Below, in pieces: positions 1-9,951 of a stretch of 64,000 bases of DNA; position 1 is the stretch's first letter; every line of letters begins with the position of its first letter. A model generated the notes under the pieces. It was given only the letters and a program-made list of their open reading frames with translations. It made no database searches and was not told where the DNA came from. A program made the position numbers and the translations under genes. The stretch comes from Nocardia wallacei. GTDB lineage: Bacteria; Actinomycetota; Actinomycetes; Mycobacteriales; Mycobacteriaceae. The stretch lies in NCBI RefSeq assembly GCF_014466955.1, contig NZ_AP023396.1:2728001-2792000 (forward strand). Direction: 5' to 3'.

Positions 1-71
1 TGACGGCCGTGACCGAGTACCTGCCGGGACCGGACGGCCGCTTCGGCGCGCCGCCGCGGCCACCCGCCTGA
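1..71 (+). CDS. 3' end of an unidentified gene (partial)
   Basis: A reading frame enters from the left edge and ends at TGA 69-71. The visible tail reads TAVTEYLPGPDGRFGAPPRP-PA. Too little remains to name a product. Its last codons and stop lie in the first copy of a hairpin-bearing tandem repeat that continues to about position 195. The frame could be fortuitous because only 23 codons are visible. Confidence 0.3.
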   Translation, partial: TAVTEYLPGPDGRFGAPPRPPA

Positions 72-195
72 CCTTCAGGTGGGCGCTGACGCCTTCGGCG
101 CGCCGCCCCGGGCACCCGCCTGACCTTCAGGTGGGCGCTGCCGCTTCGGCGCACCGCCGCAGGCACCCGCCTGACCCTCGGGTGGGCGCTGCCCA
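41..195. repeat. Three tandem copies of a 51-52 bp repeat, each with a hairpin
   Basis: Copies begin near 41, 93 and 144. Each carries a 9-bp stem with a 3-nt loop at 63-83, 115-135 and 166-186 (CCCGCCTGA, loop, TCAGGTGGG). In the third copy the arm changes to TCGGGTGGG but still pairs through G-U. The first copy spans the stop codon of the upstream frame. The hairpins could act as terminators; the duplication looks like a minisatellite grown from a gene end. Confidence 0.75.
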
Positions 196-209
196 TTTAG
201 GCTGGGAAC

Positions 210-692
210 GTGAACGTCGACGTGACAGCCCTGCCCGGCATCGGGGTACGCAAGGACTTCGAGGTGCGATCGGGCCGCCGGGTCGGCGTCGTCGCGCACC
301 GGGACGGTGGCCTGGACCTGATCATCTCCAAGCAGGACGATCCGGACGCCTGCGCCGCCCAGGTGCCCCTCACCACCGACGAAGCCGCCGCCCTGGCGAA
401 CCTGCTCGGCGCGCCGCAACTCGTGGAGAAGCTCAACGCCGATCACCGCGACATGCCGGGCATCATCACCCGGCAGTTGCCGATCGGGGAGCGGTCGCCG
501 TACCAGGGCCGGATGCTGGGTGAGACGCGGATGCGCACCCGCACCAAGGCCTCGATCGTCGCGGCGATGCGAGCCGGGCAGGTGCATCCGTCACCGGGGC
601 CGGACTTCGTACTCTCCGCCGGTGACCTGCTGGTCGTCGTCGGCACCCCCGACGGTCTGGACGCGGCCCTGGCGATCTTGACCGACGGGTGA
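210..692 (+). CDS. K+/H+ antiporter regulatory subunit, KhtT-like (RCK_C/TrkA-C domain)
   Basis: This 160-residue soluble protein most likely binds cytosolic ligand and gates the membrane antiporter encoded next. The N-terminal half (about 1-75) is a small alpha/beta region as in KhtT. The C-terminal half (about 80-158) reads as a TrkA-C domain, with GRMLGETRMRTRTKASIVAA followed by FVLSAGDLLVVVGTPDGLDA, the usual closing strand. The next gene starts 4 bp after its stop, so the two form an operon. In characterised KhtTU pairs this subunit senses nucleotides or pH; here that is inferred from family and context. Confidence 0.85.
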   Translation: MNVDVTALPGIGVRKDFEVRSGRRVGVVAHRDGGLDLIISKQDDPDACAAQVPLTTDEAAALANLLGAPQLVEKLNADHRDMPGIITRQLPIGERSPYQGRMLGETRMRTRTKASIVAAMRAGQVHPSPGPDFVLSAGDLLVVVGTPDGLDAALAILTDG

Positions 693-696
693 CCCG

Positions 697-1881
697 GTGG
701 GCTCCACCGCGCTCGCGCTGATCCAGCTCGGTTCGATCCTGTTCGTTCTCGGAGTGCTCGGGCGGGTGGCCGGACGGTTCGGAATGTCCCCGATCCCGCT
801 GTATCTGCTGGGCGGTCTGGCCTTCGGCGACGGTGGGGTCATCCGACTGGAGTCGGCGGCCGAATTCGGCCATGTCGCCGGCGAGATCGGTGTGGTGCTG
901 CTGCTGTTGCTGCTCGGCCTGGAGTACACCGCCCCGGAGCTGGTGACCGGGTTGCGCCGCTCCTGGGCGGCGGGCCTGTTCGACATCGTCGCCAACGCGA
1001 CCCCCGGCGTGGTGGTGGCGCTGTTGCTGGGCTGGGGTGTGGTCGGCGCGGTGACCATGGGCGGTGTCACCTACATCTCCTCCTCCGGGATCGCGGCCAA
1101 GGTGCTCAACGACCTGGGGCGGCTGGGCAACCGGGAGACGCCGGTGGTGCTGTCGATCCTGGTGTTCGAGGATCTGACGATGGCGGTGTATCTGCCGCTG
1201 CTCACCACGCTGCTGGCCGGGGTGGGCTACCTGGCGGGGCTGCGGTCGCTGGCGATCGCGCTGCTGGCCATCGCCTGCGTGCTGGTGGTGGCGCTGCGCT
1301 ACGGCCGGTTCGTGTCGGCGATCGTGGATTCCGCCGACAAAGAGGTCTTCCTGCTCAAGCTGTTCGGTGCCGCGCTGCTGGTGGCGGGGCTGGCGTCGGC
1401 GCTGAACGTGTCGGCGGCGGTCGGCGCGTTCCTGCTCGGCATCGCCATCTCCGGGTCGACCGCGCAGAATGCGGCCAAGCTGCTGGAGCCGCTGCGCGAT
1501 CTGTTCGCGGCGATCTTCTTCGTGGCGTTCGGGCTCAACACCGATCCGCGGGCCATCCCGCCGGTGCTGGGCTGGGCGGTGCTGCTGGCCGTGGTGTCCG
1601 TATTGACCAAGGTGGCGACCGGCTGGCTGGCGTCGGCGCGGCTGGGGATCCGGCGGATGGGCCGGGCGCGCGCCGGGGCCGCGCTGGTGGCGCGGGGCGA
1701 GTTCTCCATCGTCATCGCGGGCCTGGCGGTGACGGTGGGCGCGGTGGACGGTGAGCTGGCGGCGCTGGCCTCGGCCTACGTCTTTCTGATGGCCGTGCTG
1801 GGGCCGATCGCCGCGCGGGTCGTCGAGCCCGCGGTGGGGCTGCTGCAACGGTCGTTTCGCCGCGCGCCCGCGGGCGGTTGA
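697..1881 (+). CDS. CPA2-family K+/H+ (cation/proton) antiporter, KhtU-like
   Basis: A 394-residue integral membrane protein of the Na_H_Exchanger/KefB fold, with about 12 hydrophobic segments. It would exchange K+ for H+ across the cytoplasmic membrane under control of the upstream KhtT-like subunit. Diagnostic stretches are PIPLYLLGGLAFGDGG near the start, LVFEDLTMAVYLPLL mid-protein, GAFLLGIAISGS and GEFSIVIAGLAV. It starts at GTG 697, 4 bp after the preceding stop. Unlike KefB/C it carries no C-terminal RCK domain, which fits a split system with a separate regulator. Confidence 0.87.
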   Translation: MGSTALALIQLGSILFVLGVLGRVAGRFGMSPIPLYLLGGLAFGDGGVIRLESAAEFGHVAGEIGVVLLLLLLGLEYTAPELVTGLRRSWAAGLFDIVANATPGVVVALLLGWGVVGAVTMGGVTYISSSGIAAKVLNDLGRLGNRETPVVLSILVFEDLTMAVYLPLLTTLLAGVGYLAGLRSLAIALLAIACVLVVALRYGRFVSAIVDSADKEVFLLKLFGAALLVAGLASALNVSAAVGAFLLGIAISGSTAQNAAKLLEPLRDLFAAIFFVAFGLNTDPRAIPPVLGWAVLLAVVSVLTKVATGWLASARLGIRRMGRARAGAALVARGEFSIVIAGLAVTVGAVDGELAALASAYVFLMAVLGPIAARVVEPAVGLLQRSFRRAPAGG

Positions 1882-1941
1882 GCCGGGCCGTCCGTGCGCA
1901 GCTCCCCGGCGACGTGCGTTCGCGCGGTGAGCCGGGCCACC

Positions 1942-1960
1942 GTGTCGCCCGCCGCGACAC
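1942..1960. terminator. Candidate bidirectional terminator hairpin
   Basis: GTGTCGC (1942-1948) and GCGACAC (1954-1960) form a perfect 7-bp stem with a 5-nt loop in the 99-bp gap between the convergent antiporter gene and the rhomboid-like gene. There is no T-tract, which is common in actinobacteria. Confidence 0.5.
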
Positions 1961-1980
1961 CGGCGTGCCCGGCAGGCCGA

Positions 1981-2766
1981 TCAGGCCGAATTCGCCTGAC
2001 CCGCCGCGGTTTCGGATGTGGTGTCGCGCTGTCTCCCGGCCCGCCGTTCCAGTCGGCGCGCGACCGTGAGCGCCATCGCCCCGGCGAGCAGCCCGATCAG
2101 CACGGCGGTCAGATGCCCGTAGTCGGTGAAAGTCCGCCCGCGCCATGCCAGCAGCCCGAACCAGGCCACCAGCCCGCCCGCCCACACCAGCCGCGCCGTG
2201 CCGGACAAATGGTACGCGAGCGCCGCCAAGACGGCCGAGAAGCCATAGGACGCACCGACATCAGAGACCACCGCCACCTTCAGCGGGAGCAGCCGGTGAT
2301 CGACGGCGTAGGCGGTGCCCGTGACGGTGATCAGCGTCGCGCCGACGTGTCCCAGGGCGAAGATCAGCACCCAGCGCACGGTGCCCAGCCAGCGTTCGGC
2401 CCAGGCCATCACGGTGAGGAAACCGAGCACGATCGTCCACGGGAAGCCGCCCTCGGTCCAGAACGCCGAGGCGACCAGCACCTGCACGGGGTCGTGGCGC
2501 ATGTTGTGCAGATTGGTCGACGCCGACAGGATCAGGCGGTGCCCGGCGATATCGCTGATACCCCGCAGCGTCCACCAGGTCACGAACAGCGTGAACGCGT
2601 ACGCGCAGGCGGCCGGAGCGCCACCGAGATGATCGTGCGCCGCCCGCGCCGCCCGGAACACCCGGAGATTGCCGTGCCACCACACCCGCACCGCCCGCAC
2701 CCCGTGCTCGAGGTCGACGGTCCGGGTCCACGGCGAGCGATAGTGGCGCAGGACGGAAGCAGGCAC
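1981..2766 (-). CDS. Rhomboid-like integral membrane protein
   Basis: About 261 residues if started at GTG 2766; the frame is open further upstream but that extension is arginine-rich and unlike a membrane protein. Several transmembrane segments are visible. The stretch DVGASYGFSAVLAALAY resembles the rhomboid serine motif (G-x-S-x-G), and DYGHLTAVLIGLLAG resembles the helix that carries the catalytic histidine. An early NLHNMRHDPVQVLVASAF stretch matches the first rhomboid helix region. It may therefore be an intramembrane serine protease, or an inactive actinobacterial rhomboid-like protein. It is convergent with the antiporter gene. Confidence 0.72.
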   Translation of the reverse strand: MPASVLRHYRSPWTRTVDLEHGVRAVRVWWHGNLRVFRAARAAHDHLGGAPAACAYAFTLFVTWWTLRGISDIAGHRLILSASTNLHNMRHDPVQVLVASAFWTEGGFPWTIVLGFLTVMAWAERWLGTVRWVLIFALGHVGATLITVTGTAYAVDHRLLPLKVAVVSDVGASYGFSAVLAALAYHLSGTARLVWAGGLVAWFGLLAWRGRTFTDYGHLTAVLIGLLAGAMALTVARRLERRAGRQRDTTSETAAGQANSA

Positions 2767-3181
2767 GCCAGCAAGTGTGGCCCGTCCCGGTCTGCCTCGC
2801 GCGGTGGCGCGCGCGCCACCGGATACCGCGCCGCCCACAATCCGAACCGCCGCTCCCGTCGCCGCGTGGCGCGCTCCAGCGGCGTCACGCTCGTCCGCAT
2901 TCCGATCCCGCCATCGCCTCGGCGGTCGGTGGTGCGTCCCGGTGGCGTCGTGTGTCGTCCGCCGTCCGTGCCTGCCGCTGTCTCGGCGGTCGGTGGTGTG
3001 GACAGCGGCGTCACGCATGGTCTGTGCCCCGAGCCCGGCGGCAGCGCCGGAACCTGTGTGGCACGGGCCGACATCGGGCTGGGTCGGGGCGGGTCATGCT
3101 GTGGCAACAATCGCCAACCGGATGGCAATATCGCCGGACCAGAATCGGTGCGGGGAGGACCTAGCGGCGCAGGAGGATCGC
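2767..3181. other. Divergent intergenic region, rhomboid-like gene / eutB
   Basis: These 415 bp between divergent genes should hold both promoters. They contain a 16-bp direct repeat (TCGGCGGTCGGTGGTG) near 2919 and 2982, and two near-identical blocks TGGCAAcAATCGCC / TGGCAAtATCGCC near 3112 and 3123, 11 bp apart, which could be an operator for the eut genes. I see no cobalamin-riboswitch-like structure and no credible gene. Confidence 0.4.
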
Positions 3182-4588
3182 GTGACGATATACCGCCAGA
3201 GTCTGGGTGGCACCGGCTATGCGTTCGATGGACTGGTGGAGCTGCTGGCCAAGGCCACCCCGCGGCGCAGTGGCGATGAACTGGCCGGATGCGCGGCGCG
3301 GTCGGACGCCGAGCGGGCCGCCGCGCAGTGGGCGCTGGCCGAGGTGCCGCTGCGCGAGTTCCTGACCGAGCCGGTGGTGCCCTACGAGACCGACGAGGTC
3401 ACCCGATTGATCATCGACACCCACGACCGGGCCGCGTTCGCGCCGATCGCGCAGCTGAGCGTGGGCGGGCTGCGGGACTGGTTGCTGTCGGCGGCGGCGC
3501 GGGCCGACACGGCCGCACTGACCGCGGTGTCGCCGGGCCTGACTCCCGAAATGGTCGCCGCGGTCAGCAAACTCATGCGCAACCAGGACCTGATCGCGGT
3601 GGCGCGGGCAATGCGGGTGCGCTCCGGATTCCGCACCACCATCGGACTCCCCGGCACCCTCGCCACCCGATTGCAGCCCAACCATCCCACCGACGACCCA
3701 CGCGGGATCGCCGCGGCCGTATTGGACGGACTACTACTGGGCTGCGGCGATGCGGTCATCGGAGTGAACCCGGCCACCGATTCGCCCAGCGCCACAGCGG
3801 ATCTGCTGCGCCTGCTGGACGAGGTGCGCCTGCGCTACGACATTCCCACCCAGTCCTGCGTGCTCGCCCATGTCACGACCACGCTCGACCTGATCGCCTC
3901 CGGCGCGCCGGTGGATCTGGTGTTCCAATCGATCGCGGGCACCGAGGGCGCCAATTCGGGCTTCGGCGTGAACATCTCGCTGCTGCGCGAGGCCGCCGAG
4001 GCGGGCCGGTCGCTGCGGCGCGGCACCGTCGGCGACAACGTGATGTACTTCGAGACCGGGCAGGGTTCGGCGCTGAGCGCGGGTGCGCACCTGGGCACCG
4101 GCGGCAAGCCGGTCGACCAGCAGACCTTGGAGGTCAGAGCGTACGGCGTCGCGCGCGCGTTGGATCCGCTGCTGGTGAACACGGTGGTGGGTTTCATCGG
4201 TCCCGAATACCTCTACGACGGCAAGCAGATCATCCGCGCGGGTCTCGAGGACCACTGCTGCGGCAAGCTGCTCGGCCTGCCGATGGGTGTCGACGTCTGC
4301 TACACCAACCACGCCGAGGCCGACTCCGACGACATGGATACGCTGCTGACCCTGCTGGGCGCCGCGGGCGCCGCCTTCGTCATCGCCGTGCCCGGCGCCG
4401 ACGACGTTATGCTCGGCTACCAGAGCCTGAGCTTCCACGACGCGCTGTACGCCCGCGCGGTCCTCGGTCTCGACCCCGCACCGGAATTCGCGGCCTGGCT
4501 CGACCGGCTCGGCCTGCGCGACGCCGACGGCCGCATCCGCGAGGTACCACCACTGTCCTCGCCCCTGCACGCGCTCGCGGAGTCGTGA
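3182..4588 (+). CDS. eutB: Ethanolamine ammonia-lyase large subunit
   Basis: EutB is the catalytic TIM-barrel subunit of adenosylcobalamin-dependent ethanolamine ammonia-lyase, which turns ethanolamine into acetaldehyde and ammonia. The 468-residue length matches the family. Typical stretches are LRDWLLSAAARADTAALTAV, IGLPGTLATRLQPNHP, IGVNPATDSPS and FGVNISLLREA. Start GTG 3182 is chosen because AGGAGG lies at 3171-3176, five bases upstream; the longer frame to the left is arginine/proline-rich non-coding translation. The stop overlaps the eutC start (TGATG), so EutB and EutC are translationally coupled. No other eut genes (reactivase, microcompartment) are visible nearby. Confidence 0.95.
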   Translation: MTIYRQSLGGTGYAFDGLVELLAKATPRRSGDELAGCAARSDAERAAAQWALAEVPLREFLTEPVVPYETDEVTRLIIDTHDRAAFAPIAQLSVGGLRDWLLSAAARADTAALTAVSPGLTPEMVAAVSKLMRNQDLIAVARAMRVRSGFRTTIGLPGTLATRLQPNHPTDDPRGIAAAVLDGLLLGCGDAVIGVNPATDSPSATADLLRLLDEVRLRYDIPTQSCVLAHVTTTLDLIASGAPVDLVFQSIAGTEGANSGFGVNISLLREAAEAGRSLRRGTVGDNVMYFETGQGSALSAGAHLGTGGKPVDQQTLEVRAYGVARALDPLLVNTVVGFIGPEYLYDGKQIIRAGLEDHCCGKLLGLPMGVDVCYTNHAEADSDDMDTLLTLLGAAGAAFVIAVPGADDVMLGYQSLSFHDALYARAVLGLDPAPEFAAWLDRLGLRDADGRIREVPPLSSPLHALAES

Positions 4589-5625
4589 TGAGTGCGAAAC
4601 CAGACGACCCGCGACCCGGGCGTCCCGTGGCCATATCCCCGTCGGGCGGTCCGGTCGGTTCGGCGGAAGTCCAGGCCATGTCCCGGTCGGGCGGTTCGGT
4701 TGGTTCGGCGGAAGTCCGGGCCATGTCCCGGTCGGGTGGCCCGGTTGGTTCGGCGGAAGTCCGGGCCATGTCCCGGTCGGGCGGCCCGGTCGGTTCGGCG
4801 GAAGCCCCGGCGGTGTCGCCGTCGGGCGACCCCGCTGGCTCAGGAGGAGTGGAAGGGGATGGGGTGCAGGGGTTCTGGGATGAGCTTCGGGGACTGACGC
4901 AGGCTCGGATCGGGTTGGGGCGGGCGGGGGATGCGTTGCCTACGCGGCGGGTGCTGGAGTTCGCGGCCGCGCATGCCGCGGCGCGCGACGCGGTGCACGC
5001 CCCGCTCGACGTGGCCTCCCTGACAACTGCCGTGGCCGAACTCGGACTCGGCCGTCCGGCCCACGTGCGCAGTCGCGCCACCGACCGTTCGGAGTACCTG
5101 CGGCGGCCGGATCTGGGCAGACTGCCGGAAACCGATCTCGCGCAGGCGCTTTCGCCGGACGGAGCCGATATCGCCGTAGTCCTGGCGGACGGCCTGTCGG
5201 CCCGCGCTGTCCACGAGCACGGACCGGCGGTCCTCGCCGCGCTGAAAGACGAACTGGCGCAGCGGTATCGGCTGTCGCCACCGGTCATCGCCACCCAGGC
5301 CCGGGTCGCGCTCGGCGATCACATCGGGCAGGCCCTGCGGGCGGACACCGTCCTGGTGCTCATCGGCGAGCGGCCCGGACTGTCGGTGGCAGACAGCCTC
5401 GGCGTCTACCTCACCCACCGGCCGCGGCCCGGACGCGCGGACTCCCAACGCAATTGCGTCTCCAACATTCATCCACCGGAGGGGCTGGGCTACGCGGCGG
5501 CCGCGCAGGTAGTCGCCGGACTGGTGGCGGGTGCGCGGCGGCTGGGCGGGTCCGGAGTGCGACTCAAGGACACCTCCGCCCGCGCCGAGGTGGACGGCAC
5601 GGCGGGGCGGATCATCGATTCTTGA
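4588..5625 (+). CDS. eutC: Ethanolamine ammonia-lyase small subunit with repeat-expanded N-terminus
   Basis: EutC completes the cobalamin site of ethanolamine ammonia-lyase. The conserved domain runs from about residue 95 (FWDELRGLTQARIGLGRAG) to the end and includes ARDAVHAPLD, VVLADGLSA, LIGERPGLSVADSLGVYLTH and SNIHPPEGLGYAAAA, all typical of EutC. Residues 17-91 are five 15-residue repeats of the type SRSGGPVGSAEVRAM, so the protein is 345 residues with a low-complexity leader absent from ordinary EutC. ATG 4588 overlaps the eutB stop. A start just before the conserved domain cannot be excluded, but the frame stays open through the repeats. A weak AGCC/GGCT hairpin followed by TTTT lies right after the stop. 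Confidence 0.92.
   Translation: MSAKPDDPRPGRPVAISPSGGPVGSAEVQAMSRSGGSVGSAEVRAMSRSGGPVGSAEVRAMSRSGGPVGSAEAPAVSPSGDPAGSGGVEGDGVQGFWDELRGLTQARIGLGRAGDALPTRRVLEFAAAHAAARDAVHAPLDVASLTTAVAELGLGRPAHVRSRATDRSEYLRRPDLGRLPETDLAQALSPDGADIAVVLADGLSARAVHEHGPAVLAALKDELAQRYRLSPPVIATQARVALGDHIGQALRADTVLVLIGERPGLSVADSLGVYLTHRPRPGRADSQRNCVSNIHPPEGLGYAAAAQVVAGLVAGARRLGGSGVRLKDTSARAEVDGTAGRIIDS
4636..4860 (+). repeat. Five in-frame 45-bp coding repeats in eutC
   Basis: Five 45-bp units encode Gly/Ser-rich 15-mers. The three middle units are most alike and the two edge units have diverged, the usual signature of tandem expansion and homogenisation. The unit is a multiple of three, so the frame is kept whatever the copy number. 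Confidence 0.85.
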
Positions 5626-5638
5626 GCCACAAGGCTTT

Positions 5639-6466
5639 TCACCATCGATGCCGCGGCCCCCGGTATTCGTCCGGCGGCGCGTCGAGGGTCTGCGCGCGGC
5701 TCGGCCAATAGCGGCTGGCGTGCTGTCCGCGGATGCGGGTGAGGTCGGGTTCGTCGACATCGGTGATGCCCACCTGCAGCAACAGCAGCAGCGTGACCAT
5801 GCTGACGCCGACGATCAGCGGGGTCAGCAGCTGATGCGCCTGCGCGCCGCCCGGTGCGTGCAAGTGCCCGGCCATCTGCGCCTGCATGGCGAACATGCCG
5901 GTGTAGTGCATGCCGCACACCGCCAGTCCCATGATCAGCGCCGCGCCGACGGTGGCGGCGAGACCGCGCACATGCAACGCGAACCACAGTGCCGCCGTCG
6001 CCGCGACCACGGCGATGAGCAGCGACAGCAGCACGATCCACGGGTCGTAGTGCACCGCGACGTCGGTCTTCATGGCGTACATCCCGGCGTAGTGCATGGC
6101 GCCGACGCCGAGTCCGGTGACGGTGCCGCCGGTCAGCAGCGCGTAGCCGCCGCCCTGCCGCCGCAGCACGAGGGACAGGCCCACCCACACCACGCCCATC
6201 GCGATCGCCGCGCTCACCAAGGTGATCGGGATGTTGTACCGGATCGTCGCGTTGCGCACCGAAAAGCCCAGCATCGCAATGAAATGCATGACCCAGATGC
6301 CGGTCCCGCCGAGCGCGATGGCCGCCGTGACGATCCAGCCGTCGGGCCGGCTGCTGGAGCGGGCGCGGACCATGCAGCGCAGTGCCAGCAACGAGCCGGT
6401 GACGGACATCAGATAGGCCAGTGCGGGCGTCAGCCACCCGTACGTGAAGTGATTGACTTCCAGCAT
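5639..6466 (-). CDS. MHYT-domain integral membrane sensor protein
   Basis: A 275-residue membrane protein with about seven hydrophobic segments and the three MHYT-type motifs of the family: WVMHFIAML, GAMHYAGMYAM and CGMHYTGMFAM. The histidines and methionines are proposed to bind copper and to sense a diatomic gas such as O2, CO or NO. No GGDEF/EAL or kinase output domain follows; the C-terminal 45 residues are a short polar tail. It may therefore act through a partner or as a stand-alone sensor. It is convergent with eutC, leaving 13 bp between stops. Confidence 0.88.
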   Translation of the reverse strand: MLEVNHFTYGWLTPALAYLMSVTGSLLALRCMVRARSSSRPDGWIVTAAIALGGTGIWVMHFIAMLGFSVRNATIRYNIPITLVSAAIAMGVVWVGLSLVLRRQGGGYALLTGGTVTGLGVGAMHYAGMYAMKTDVAVHYDPWIVLLSLLIAVVAATAALWFALHVRGLAATVGAALIMGLAVCGMHYTGMFAMQAQMAGHLHAPGGAQAHQLLTPLIVGVSMVTLLLLLQVGITDVDEPDLTRIRGQHASRYWPSRAQTLDAPPDEYRGPRHRW

Positions 6467-6762
6467 GCGAACTCCTTGCCAGAACGCTTCCCGCCGACTG
6501 CTTTACGGCGACACGCCGGAACATTAGCGACGTACTCACTGGTAGTAAATTTACAGCAGAACAATTCGGGAAATTGGCGAAGTTTGCCGGACCGGATGCG
6601 CGCAGGTAGCGGGCGTGCCGAAACCCGGGACCTGCGGTGCCATCCGATGTCTACCCCTCTTGACATGCGCGTGTAGTCCGGCAAACCGACCGCACGCTAT
6701 GCCGAGGTGGGATACGCGCAGCGGCGGCGGCAGCCGCATCCGCACCGCGGCCCCGTTTTCGG
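6467..6762. other. AT-richer intergenic stretch upstream of the MHYT gene
   Basis: About 300 bp between the MHYT gene start and the end of the CPA1 antiporter gene, both on the minus strand. The part near 6520-6590 is clearly lower in GC than its surroundings (TAGTAAATTTACAG) and is the probable promoter region of the MHYT gene. I could not fix a convincing -35/-10 pair. Confidence 0.35.
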
Positions 6763-8352
6763 CTACATCGGCGACATCGGCCGCAGATCGAGCCGGTGCA
6801 TCATCCGGTCGACCAGGTCGGGCGGAATACCGGGCTCGCGACGGGCGGCCAGCGCCTCGGTGCGGCCCGCCTCGAGCACCTCGTTGCTGATGGCCCGCAT
6901 CTTGCCGGTGAAGCGCAGGCTCCGGTCGATCGACTTGCTGTCGTCGGCGGCCTCGGCGGCCTCCGGATCCGCCCGCACCAGGCGTCGCTCGAAACCCTCG
7001 CGCATGCGCTGGTAGACCTCGTCGGGCAGATCCTCGCTGTCAGCGATCTCCTCGAGCCGGGCCAGCTCGGCGCGCAGAATGCGAGTCCACAAGCGGCGCT
7101 CCAGCATTCGCTCCTGCTCGGTGTCGGCCTGCACGTGGGTCGCGCGCACCACTGCGGGCAGCGTCGGCCCCTGCACCAGCAGCGTGAACAGCACCACGGT
7201 GAACGCGATGAACAACACCTCGGCCCGGCCCGGGAAGTCCGCCCCCGCCTCGGTCGTCAGCGGCAGCGCCACCGCCAGCGCGACCGTGACCACCCCGCGC
7301 ATGCCCGCCCACCACGTCACGACCGATTCCCGCCAGGTGTGCGGCTCGTCGGTGTCGCGCCGACGCGACCAGCGCTGGAACACCTCGGTGGTGATCAGCA
7401 GCCAGACCAGGCGCAGCAGCACCACCACCGCGATCACCGCGGCCGCACCGCCCAGCAGCCGCTGCCAATCCGGTCCGGTCGCGGCCAGGATGGTGGTGAG
7501 TTCCAGGCCGATCAGGCCGAACGCGACGCCGGTCACCAGCAGGTCGATCACGTCCCAGAACGAGTCGCCGACGATGCGGTAGGCGCTGTCGCTGAAATCC
7601 GAGGCCGCGTCGGTGAGGTACAGCGCGCACACCAGCACCGCCAGCACCGCCGACCCGTGCCACGCCTCCGCCAGCCCGTACGCGGCGAACGGCAGCAACA
7701 GGCCGAGCGCGACCTGCCAGGCGGCCTCGCTCAGTTTGCGCATCAGCCGGCTTCCGGCCCAGCCCAGCGCGAGCCCGACCGCGATCGCCACCACCGCCGA
7801 CAGCAGGAAGTCGAACGCGGTGTGCCACGCCGAGAAGTGCCCGGTGACCACCGCCTGCACCGCCACGTTGTAGAGCACCACCGCCGTGACGTCGTTGAAC
7901 AGACCCTCACCCTCCAGCACCGCGACCAATCGGCGCGGCAGTCCCAGCCGATCGGCGACCGCGCTGGCCGCCACCGGGTCCGGCGGCGCCACCACCGCGC
8001 CCAGCGCCACCGCGGTAGCCAGCGGCACGCCCGGATACCAGGCGTGGAACACGGCCGCCACCGCCACGGCCGTCGCCACGACCAACCCGACAGCGCGCAG
8101 CAGGATCGGCCCGGCATTGGCCGCGAACTGCTGCCACGAGGTCCGCCGCGCGGAGGCGTAGAGCAGCGGCGGCAACACCAGGGGGAGGATCAGTTCGGGG
8201 TTGATATCGATATTCGGCACGGCCGGAATCAGCGCGAGTACGAGCCCGAACACGGTCATCAGCACGGCCGGTGCGAGTCCGGTCCGGCGGCCCAGCGGCT
8301 GCGCGAGGATGGTCGCGAACGCCAGCACGAATACCAATACCAACTGATCCAT
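6763..8352 (-). CDS. CPA1-family Na+/H+ antiporter
   Basis: A 529-residue sodium/proton exchanger. Residues 1-390 hold about 12 membrane segments: LAPAVLMTVFGLVLALIP near the N-terminus, ALGAVVAPPDPVAASAVADR, and GLFNDVTAVVLYNVAV, where the ND pair corresponds to the ion-binding helix of CPA1 proteins. GMRGVVTVALAVALPL is a second family hallmark. A soluble C-terminal tail of about 130 residues, rich in Arg and Glu, probably regulates transport. The 216-bp gap between it and the sigA stop holds a short duplicated block (TCTGTGGCCTCCGCT) and the sigA terminator. Confidence 0.9.
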   Translation of the reverse strand: MDQLVLVFVLAFATILAQPLGRRTGLAPAVLMTVFGLVLALIPAVPNIDINPELILPLVLPPLLYASARRTSWQQFAANAGPILLRAVGLVVATAVAVAAVFHAWYPGVPLATAVALGAVVAPPDPVAASAVADRLGLPRRLVAVLEGEGLFNDVTAVVLYNVAVQAVVTGHFSAWHTAFDFLLSAVVAIAVGLALGWAGSRLMRKLSEAAWQVALGLLLPFAAYGLAEAWHGSAVLAVLVCALYLTDAASDFSDSAYRIVGDSFWDVIDLLVTGVAFGLIGLELTTILAATGPDWQRLLGGAAAVIAVVVLLRLVWLLITTEVFQRWSRRRDTDEPHTWRESVVTWWAGMRGVVTVALAVALPLTTEAGADFPGRAEVLFIAFTVVLFTLLVQGPTLPAVVRATHVQADTEQERMLERRLWTRILRAELARLEEIADSEDLPDEVYQRMREGFERRLVRADPEAAEAADDSKSIDRSLRFTGKMRAISNEVLEAGRTEALAARREPGIPPDLVDRMMHRLDLRPMSPM

Positions 8353-8504
8353 GTCTGTGGCCTCCGCTGTGTCTGTGGCCTCCGCTTCGCTTCGGCGGCC
8401 GGGGGGCTCGTGACCCCGGTTGGCGGGTACACCGTTGAATGAGGCTTACGTGCGGCGCTGTTGGTCGTGCCTTGGGGCGACGCCTGGAAGTATTGCCGTT
8501 CAAT

Positions 8505-8539
8505 GCGAAACGCCGCCGGAGGTTCCGGCGGCGTTTCGC
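8505..8539 (-). terminator. Strong terminator hairpin downstream of sigA
   Basis: GCGAAACGCCGCCGGA (8505-8520) pairs perfectly with TCCGGCGGCGTTTCGC (8524-8539), a 16-bp stem with a 3-nt loop, 30 bp beyond the sigA stop. No T-tract follows. Confidence 0.85.
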
Positions 8540-8568
8540 GTATCGGTCAGGACCCTGGACTACTTGCC

Positions 8569-9951
<1,383 letters not shown>

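Noticed and set aside
2767..3181. Adenosylcobalamin riboswitch before eutB
   Set aside because: No B12-box-like sequence or extended structure could be recognised by eye.
6655..6664. TTGACA near 6660 as a plus-strand promoter
   Set aside because: No plausible -10 at the right distance and no plus-strand gene follows.
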